Of a stretch of DNA of 11,607 nucleotides, positions 7,349 to 11,607 are shown piece by piece. Source of the stretch: an uncultured Peptococcaceae bacterium. Its GTDB lineage: Bacteria; Bacillota; Peptococcia; Peptococcales; Peptococcaceae. The position numbers were made by a program, and so were the translations under genes. The stretch's first letter is position 1; every line of letters begins with the position of its first letter. Under the pieces are notes generated by a model, which was not told where the DNA came from, searched no databases, and saw nothing but the letters and a program-made list of their open reading frames with translations. The stretch lies in the NCBI GenBank assembly GCA_900556545.1, contig USPE01000036.1:1-11607 (forward strand). Direction: 5' to 3'.

Positions 7349-8593
7349 TTACAGCTGCCAGCTGTTTAAATATTCCTGCTGTTCTGCTGACAGTGTATCA
7401 ATATTAATTTGCAGAGCCTGCAGTTTGATACGGGCCACTCTTTCATCAATTTCTTTTGGCACAGAGTGTACCGTATTTTCCAAACCAGGATTGTTGAGCA
7501 CATATTCCAAAGACAATGCCTGCAGTGCAAAGGTCAGATCCATGATTTCTGCCGGATGTCCGTCGCCTGCTGCCAGATTGACCAAACGGCCTTCACCGAG
7601 CAGATAAACCTTGCGGCCGTCGGCAAAGTGGAATTCTTCAATATTTGGTTTGGTCTGCCCGTGAGAAACAGACAGACGCAACAAGGCTTCTTTGTCAATT
7701 TCTACATCAAAGTGGCCTGCATTGGCCAGAATAGCTTTGTTTTTCATTACTTGGAAGTGTTCTTCGGTAATGACTTTTTTATCGCCGGTTACAGTGATAA
7801 AATAATCGCCCAGTGGTGCAGCATCTACCATTTTCATTACCTGGAAGCCGTCCATAATAGCTTCAATGGCTTTGATGGGGTCCACTTCTGTTACGATAAC
7901 TTTGGCGCCCAGGCCTTTGGCCCGCATAGCAGTCCCTTTGCCGCACCAGCCGTAGCCGGCTACCACTACCGTTTTACCTGCTACAACCAGATTGGTGGTG
8001 CGCATAATGGCATCCCAGGCAGATTGGCCTGTACCGTAACGATTATCAAAGAAGTATTTGGTTAGTGCGTCGTTTACAGCAATCATCGGGATTTTTAAAG
8101 CGCCGTCGTTGGCCATAGAACGCAGACGGATAATGCCGGTGGTGGTTTCTTCTGCGCCGCCTAAAATATCTTGCAGCATTTCTGGATATTTGCTGTGGAA
8201 CAATGAGGTCAAATCACCGCCGTCATCAATGAATAAATCTGGCTCGGTATGAATCAGCGCGTCAATGTGTCCAAAATATTCTTCGTCGGTAGCGCCATGC
8301 CAGGCAAAAGCAGTTACGCCGCTGTCTACCAGAGCAGCTACTACGTCGTCCTGTGTGGACAATGGGTTGCTGGCTGCTACCGATACCTGAGCGCCGCCGG
8401 CCTGAATTACCAGTGCCAGATAAGCAGTTTTGGCTTCCAGATGCAGGCAGATAGCTACTTTTTTGCCTGCAAAGGGTTGGGTACGGCGAAATTCATCTTC
8501 CAATTGATTTAAGATGGGCATATGATTTTTTACCCAGTTGATTTTATCGTGCCCTTTTGGCGCCAGGGCCAGATCTCTGATTTGACTTTCCAT
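7349..8593 (-). CDS. ahcY: Adenosylhomocysteinase (S-adenosylhomocysteine hydrolase), short form
   Basis: Cytoplasmic NAD-dependent enzyme that splits S-adenosylhomocysteine to adenosine and homocysteine, relieving product inhibition of methyltransferases. The start is the ATG at 8593, behind TAGGAGGA (8603-8610); the reading frame extends 49 codons further upstream, but that part overlaps the promoter. The product is 414 residues. Substrate residues are visible: H51 (CLHLEAKTA), D124 (IDDGGD), E149, K179 and D183 in VNDALTKYFFDN, and H294. The NAD-binding glycine motif is VVVAGYGWCGKG (209-220). The C-terminus ends at about LNSWQL and lacks the KPDHYRY tail of the long enzymes, as in the short Thermotoga-like class. 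First gene of an operon with dinG. The pairing has no obvious pathway logic. Confidence 0.97.
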   Translation of the reverse strand: MESQIRDLALAPKGHDKINWVKNHMPILNQLEDEFRRTQPFAGKKVAICLHLEAKTAYLALVIQAGGAQVSVAASNPLSTQDDVVAALVDSGVTAFAWHGATDEEYFGHIDALIHTEPDLFIDDGGDLTSLFHSKYPEMLQDILGGAEETTTGIIRLRSMANDGALKIPMIAVNDALTKYFFDNRYGTGQSAWDAIMRTTNLVVAGKTVVVAGYGWCGKGTAMRAKGLGAKVIVTEVDPIKAIEAIMDGFQVMKMVDAAPLGDYFITVTGDKKVITEEHFQVMKNKAILANAGHFDVEIDKEALLRLSVSHGQTKPNIEEFHFADGRKVYLLGEGRLVNLAAGDGHPAEIMDLTFALQALSLEYVLNNPGLENTVHSVPKEIDERVARIKLQALQINIDTLSAEQQEYLNSWQL

Positions 8594-8660
8594 GATATGA
8601 TATCCTCCTAAATTGTATCTTCTAATCGCTGCTGCGATAAACTGCAATACATACTTTCTT

Positions 8661-8690
8661 ATTATAAAAGAAAGCAGGGGTAACTTGCAA
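8661..8690 (-). promoter_or_regulatory. Probable promoter of the ahcY-dinG operon
   Basis: On the minus strand, TTGCAA (8690-8685) and a perfect TATAAT (8666-8661) are separated by 18 bases. The leader would be roughly 60 bases. It holds a weak ATCGC/GCGAT stem but no SAH-riboswitch architecture that I can recognise. Confidence 0.55.
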
Positions 8691-8752
8691 TGGATATAGG
8701 GAAAAAAGTCTGATTTTCTTATTGGGAAAATAAAGAGCAAACGATAGTTAAA

Positions 8753-8788
8753 GGTTAATATTTCAGGATGTTTGATTGGATATTAGCC
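8753..8788. repeat. Inverted repeat in the divergent ahcY/P-ATPase intergenic region
   Basis: GGTTAATAT (8753-8761) and ATATTAGCC (8780-8788) are complementary at 8 of 9 positions across an 18-base spacer. It lies about 40 bases upstream of the -35 of the P-ATPase operon, in very AT-rich sequence. It may be a regulator site, but AT-rich DNA often produces such repeats. The rest of 8594-8913 holds two divergent promoters and no gene. Confidence 0.3.
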
Positions 8789-8829
8789 CAAATAGATATA
8801 TGATATATATAGCTTATAAAATAAAACTA

Positions 8830-8858
8830 TTGACAAAATATATAAAAAATACTATCCT
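8830..8858 (+). promoter_or_regulatory. Promoter of the small-protein/P-ATPase operon
   Basis: Perfect TTGACA (8830-8835), 17-base spacer, TATCCT (8853-8858). An AT-rich stretch directly upstream (8795-8829) could act as an UP element. The leader is about 48 bases. I did not recognise a Fur, MntR, Zur or CsoR operator here. Confidence 0.65.
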
Positions 8859-8913
8859 AAAGTAAGTCAAGACAAATTAAAATAAGATATGTAATTAGAG
8901 AGGAGAAATTGTT

Positions 8914-9171
8914 ATGAATTGTTTTGAATGTCTGAAAAAAAATGATAAGGTTGTAGTATATGTTTGTGGTTTATTGACGGCTTATGCTGGAAAGAAATTA
9001 TTAAATAGTGCAAAAGTACGTACTGCTTGTGTGTCTACATTGGCGAAAGGAATGTTATTGCAAAAAGAAGCGGAAAACTATGTACAAAATATTAAAGATG
9101 AGGCACAGGACTTGTGTTATGATGCAGCTGTAAAAGCTGCAAGTGATAACGAAAAGAATGATGCTGAATGA
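8914..9171 (+). CDS. Small one-helix membrane protein, PacL/DUF1490-like or DUF6110-like, partner of the P-ATPase
   Basis: An 85-residue protein with ATG at 8914, 8 bases after AGAGAGGAG (8897-8905). After a short N-terminus with two cysteines (C3, C6) comes one probable membrane segment (about 13-30, VVVYVCGLLTAYAG). A long amphipathic helix follows (about 33-78; ACVSTLAKGMLLQKEAENYV, then NIKDEAQDL) and a charged tail. This order, and the position with a 4-base ATGA overlap directly before a CtpC-like ATPase gene, match the mycobacterial PacL proteins (DUF1490), which bind and stabilise CtpC-type ATPases in the membrane. Firmicutes DUF6110 proteins beside P-ATPases look similar. Unlike PacL1, the tail has no His/Asp metal-binding cluster and is merely acidic (NEKNDAE). 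Homology is recalled by pattern, not searched. Confidence 0.75.
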   Translation: MNCFECLKKNDKVVVYVCGLLTAYAGKKLLNSAKVRTACVSTLAKGMLLQKEAENYVQNIKDEAQDLCYDAAVKAASDNEKNDAE

Positions 9172-11300
9172 AATACAATGTCGTTTACGACCAGCCTGGG
9201 CGATTGCGGTTGCGATGCGGCCCCTATGCTTTTACAGAGCAGCAGGGATACTATTTGGCTGGTTTGTTAAAAACTTGTCAGGCAGTGAAATCGGTTACAG
9301 TAACTTATCGTAATGGCGGAATTTTGCTTTTATATGATAGTGCTCACCGACAACAAATTTTAGACATCGTTACAGCGATCCGCAAAAAGGATTTGCTGGA
9401 TGGAGAAGCTACGGAAGAAGATATTAGCAGCAAATTGGATAATGATTTTCAGATGAGCTTAGTCAAAGTAACAGGCTGTCATATGGCAAGAAAAATATTT
9501 CTGCCGCCGATATTACGTAATTGTTGGACGGTGGTGCGGGCAATTGGTTATATAGCCAGAGGGCTAAAATTTTTGTGGCAAGGTAAGCTGAATGTCGACG
9601 TTTTGGATGCAGCCTCTATCAGTGCAGCTTTGGCGCAGAAATCCTGCAGTACGGCTAGTTCTATTATGTTTCTGTTGAAAATTTCCTCTTTGTTGGAAGA
9701 TTACACTTGCCAGAGGACGCACAATGCCTTGGCTCGAAGTCTTTTAATCAATGTGGAAAAAGTATGGCGTGTCGATGACGGGGCAGAAACCTTAGTTCCC
9801 ATGGCAGACATACGAATCAATGACATCATAAAAATTCATGCTGGCAATATGATTCCGGTAGATGGGATTGTGATGGAAGGGGAAGCTCTGGTTAATGAAG
9901 CTTCTATGACCGGTGAGCCTCTTCCTGTCAGGAAACGATCAAAATCTAGCGTTTATGCAGGAACTGTCGTTGAAGAGGGGAGTCTTTCTGTTGGTGTAAC
10001 AGCGTTGTCTGCTGAAAGTCGTATTGCACAGATTATGGACATGATTGATCATTCAGAATTATTGAAAGCCGGTGTGCAAAGTAAGGCAGAAAATCTGGCA
10101 GATGCGATTGTTCCTTACAGCTTTTTAGGGGCATTGGCAGTGCTGGCTGTCACCCGTAACTGGACAAAAGCATTGTCGGTATTGATGGTGGATTATTCCT
10201 GTGCCATAAAATTATCTACACCAATATCAGTGATTTCGGTGATGAAAGAAGCTTCAGATCATGGCATTTTGATAAAAGGTGGCAAATATTTTGAATTGTT
10301 TGCCGAAGCAGATACGATTGTGTTTGACAAAACAGGTACTTTGACAGAAGCTGCGCCAAAAGTGGACAAAGTTATTCCTTTTGGTAAGTATACTCGCGAA
10401 GAAGTGTTGAAAATAGCGGCCTGTTTGGAAGAACATTTTCCGCACAGTGTGGCGCGAGCCATTGTTCAACAGGCAGAACAAGAAAAACTATATCATGCTG
10501 AAGAACATGCGGAGGTAGAATATGTGGTTGCACATGGAATTTCTTCGCGGTTACATGGAAAATGTTGCTTGATAGGAAGCTATCATTTTATTGTTGATGA
10601 TGAAAAAATACGAATTACGCGGGCACAAAAAGAAACTATTGCAGCAGTAGCGAATGGCAGTTCTGTGATTTATTTGGCCATTGGACGTAGTTTGGCTGGT
10701 GTATTGCTCATCAATGACCCACCACGGGCAGCGGCAGCAACTGTGATTAGGGACTTAGTAGAAGAAGGCATTAAAAATGTGGTTATGTTGACTGGTGACA
10801 GTGAAAATGCTGCACAAGCGGTGGCACATCAACTAGGAATTGAAGTTTATCGGGCACAGATATTGCCTGAAGAAAAAGCTGGTGTGATTGAATCATTAAA
10901 ACAACAAAAACACAAATTGATTATGGTTGGAGACGGGATCAATGATTCTCCTGCTTTAGCAGCTGCTGATGTGTCTGTGGCTATGCAGGATGCCTCTGAT
11001 TTGGCTCGTGAAGTTGCGGACATTACCTTATTACACAATGATTTATCTGATTTGATATTTTTACGTCAGCTCAGTAATAAAATGCTGCAGCGGATACAAT
11101 CCAATTATCAATTTATTCTAGGGTTTAATACCTGTTTACTATTGGGTGGTCTGGCAGGATTGATTACACCGTTCCAATCAGCGTATTTGCATAATGCTTC
11201 GACGATGTTGATCAGTGCGGCGAGTATGCGTCCTTGTTTGCCTGGAAAAAAAGCAGAAGATAGCAAAGAAGATGGGAGCATAGAATATGAAACAGCATAG
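9168..11300 (+). CDS. CtpC-like P1B-type heavy-metal ATPase with YSC in place of CPC
   Basis: A 710-residue membrane ATPase, probably exporting a transition metal. The start ATG overlaps the preceding stop (ATGA), so translation is likely coupled. The N-terminus (about 1-75) is a degenerate HMA fold, PGRLRLRCG..., without the CxxC metal site. P-type ATPase motifs are intact: MTGEP (247-251), phosphorylation site DKTGT (387-391), TGD (542-544), GDGIND (588-593), and LHNAS in the last helices (674-678). The helix that normally carries the metal ligands CPC reads D-Y343-S344-C345-A, so only one cysteine remains. The usual HP dipeptide in the nucleotide domain appears as H426-S427. Layout and HMA-like N-terminus resemble mycobacterial CtpC, a Mn/Zn exporter, but the altered site makes the substrate uncertain. 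Confidence 0.93.
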   Translation: MKYNVVYDQPGRLRLRCGPYAFTEQQGYYLAGLLKTCQAVKSVTVTYRNGGILLLYDSAHRQQILDIVTAIRKKDLLDGEATEEDISSKLDNDFQMSLVKVTGCHMARKIFLPPILRNCWTVVRAIGYIARGLKFLWQGKLNVDVLDAASISAALAQKSCSTASSIMFLLKISSLLEDYTCQRTHNALARSLLINVEKVWRVDDGAETLVPMADIRINDIIKIHAGNMIPVDGIVMEGEALVNEASMTGEPLPVRKRSKSSVYAGTVVEEGSLSVGVTALSAESRIAQIMDMIDHSELLKAGVQSKAENLADAIVPYSFLGALAVLAVTRNWTKALSVLMVDYSCAIKLSTPISVISVMKEASDHGILIKGGKYFELFAEADTIVFDKTGTLTEAAPKVDKVIPFGKYTREEVLKIAACLEEHFPHSVARAIVQQAEQEKLYHAEEHAEVEYVVAHGISSRLHGKCCLIGSYHFIVDDEKIRITRAQKETIAAVANGSSVIYLAIGRSLAGVLLINDPPRAAAATVIRDLVEEGIKNVVMLTGDSENAAQAVAHQLGIEVYRAQILPEEKAGVIESLKQQKHKLIMVGDGINDSPALAAADVSVAMQDASDLAREVADITLLHNDLSDLIFLRQLSNKMLQRIQSNYQFILGFNTCLLLGGLAGLITPFQSAYLHNASTMLISAASMRPCLPGKKAEDSKEDGSIEYETA

Positions 11301-11367
11301 ATTCTGGGCCTATGCATCATTGTTTTGCATGATATTGGCCATATATACTGGAAAAAAGCATAAATAA
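11287..11367 (+). CDS. 26-residue single-helix membrane microprotein (possible ATPase subunit)
   Basis: A very short reading frame from ATG 11287 to TAA 11365-11367, overlapping the ATPase gene by 14 bases in another frame. GGGAG at 11274-11278 lies 8 bases before the ATG, a proper ribosome binding site inside the ATPase 3' end. The product is basic at its start (MKQHR), then one hydrophobic segment (about residues 6-21, FWAYASLFCMILAIYTG), then a basic tail GKKHK. It is thus a textbook small membrane peptide of the KdpF/CydX kind, which commonly stabilise a larger membrane partner. The hairpin terminator starts 10 bases after its stop, so the gene sits inside the operon. I recognise no family. 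The ribosome binding site, overlap and terminator position argue that it is real, but its shortness leaves room for doubt. Confidence 0.6.
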   Translation: MKQHRFWAYASLFCMILAIYTGKKHK

Positions 11368-11376
11368 AAATTGATT

Positions 11377-11440
11377 ATAAAAAGCCATGGAGAAATGATT
11401 GTACCAATTGGAGTTGCAACCGTTCCCTGTGGTTTTTTAT
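11377..11440 (+). terminator. Long hairpin terminator of the P-ATPase operon
   Basis: ATAAAAAGCCA (11377-11387) pairs with TGGTTTTTTAT (11430-11440) with one G-T wobble. Seven further positions (11388-11394 with 11423-11429) continue the stem with one mismatch. The 28-base loop holds the small palindromes CCAATTGG and GTTGCAAC. An A-run on one side and a T-run on the other suit termination in either direction. Confidence 0.65.
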
Positions 11441-11484
11441 TTTGTAGAAATTTTATTGTAACTAACAGAAAAAATGTTTGTATT

Positions 11485-11514
11485 TTTACAGATGATAATT
11501 CCGAAGGTTATAAT
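11485..11514 (+). promoter_or_regulatory. Possible promoter for a gene beyond the window
   Basis: TTTACA (11485-11490) and a perfect TATAAT (11509-11514) are 18 bases apart. No gene follows within the window. In AT-rich sequence such matches arise by chance, so support is modest. The rest of 11441-11553 shows no gene. Confidence 0.35.
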
Positions 11515-11553
11515 AACAAAGTACTAAGCTAGCGTTTATTTGGTATAAAAATA

Positions 11554-11607
11554 TTTATGAAACGTGTACTGCTTTTAAATATTTAAAAGCAGTACACGTT
11601 TCATAAA
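11554..11607. repeat. Perfect 54-bp palindrome at the window end
   Basis: The 27-base arm 11554-11580 (starting TTTATGAAACGTG, ending CTTTTAAAT) is followed without a spacer by its exact reverse complement at 11581-11607. The last base of the palindrome is the last base of the window. It could be a bidirectional terminator, a cruciform, or an effect of assembly (see findings). Confidence 0.9.

Noticed and set aside
7409..8065. 218-codon open frame on the plus strand opposite ahcY
   Set aside because: It lies wholly antisense to a well conserved enzyme gene, with no ribosome binding site or recognisable domain.
8594..8660. SAH riboswitch in the ahcY leader
   Set aside because: The predicted leader is only about 60 bases, with one weak 5-bp stem and no recognisable SAH-riboswitch core.
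8594..8740. 49-codon N-terminal extension of ahcY
   Set aside because: The extension overlaps the TATAAT/TTGCAA promoter, has no family similarity, and TAGGAGGA is placed for the ATG at 8593.
1..11607. CRISPR array, tRNA, rRNA or insertion sequence
   Set aside because: I found no regularly spaced direct repeats, no cloverleaf or rRNA-like stretch and no transposase fragment in the window.

Overview
The window looks like a chromosomal segment of a low-to-moderate GC Firmicute. Evidence is the strong AGGAGG-type ribosome binding sites, TTG starts, consensus TTGACA/TATAAT promoters, a DUF1540 protein, a DnaQ-DinG fusion and a tiny XRE regulator paired with a membrane protein. A Negativicutes or related clostridial host is my best guess, but this rests on general impression and not on a search.

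Layout. (1) Bases 1-1585 carry the 3' part of isoleucyl-tRNA synthetase (ileS), followed by a hairpin terminator. (2) Bases 1725-2666 carry an AEC-family transporter, most likely starting at an internal TTG. (3) Bases 2800-2964 carry a 54-residue cysteine-rich DUF1540 protein with its own promoter and terminator. (4) Bases 3158-3789 carry a self-contained regulatory cassette: two matching 12-2-12 dyads over a consensus promoter, a three-helix membrane protein, and a 64-residue HTH regulator. The set resembles the CylR1/CylR2 arrangement. (5) Bases 3862-4341 (minus strand) carry an unrecognised 159-residue protein. (6) Bases 8593-4565 (minus strand) carry an ahcY-dinG operon: a short-form S-adenosylhomocysteine hydrolase and a DnaQ-type exonuclease/DinG helicase that keeps the iron-sulfur cysteines. 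(7) Bases 8914-11367 (plus strand) carry a tightly overlapping three-gene operon: an 85-residue one-helix protein, a CtpC-like P1B-type ATPase with an altered metal-site motif, and a 26-residue membrane microprotein. A long hairpin terminator follows. (8) The window ends on a perfect 54-bp palindrome.

The most interesting parts are regions 7 and 4. Region 7 has the architecture of the mycobacterial PacL-CtpC system (small membrane scaffold plus P-ATPase), but the PacL-like protein lacks a His/Asp metal-binding tail, the ATPase has YSC where CPC is usual, and a third, very small membrane protein is added. Region 4 shows a clear operator architecture that predicts how the cassette regulates itself. 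The remaining genes are housekeeping or common accessory functions.
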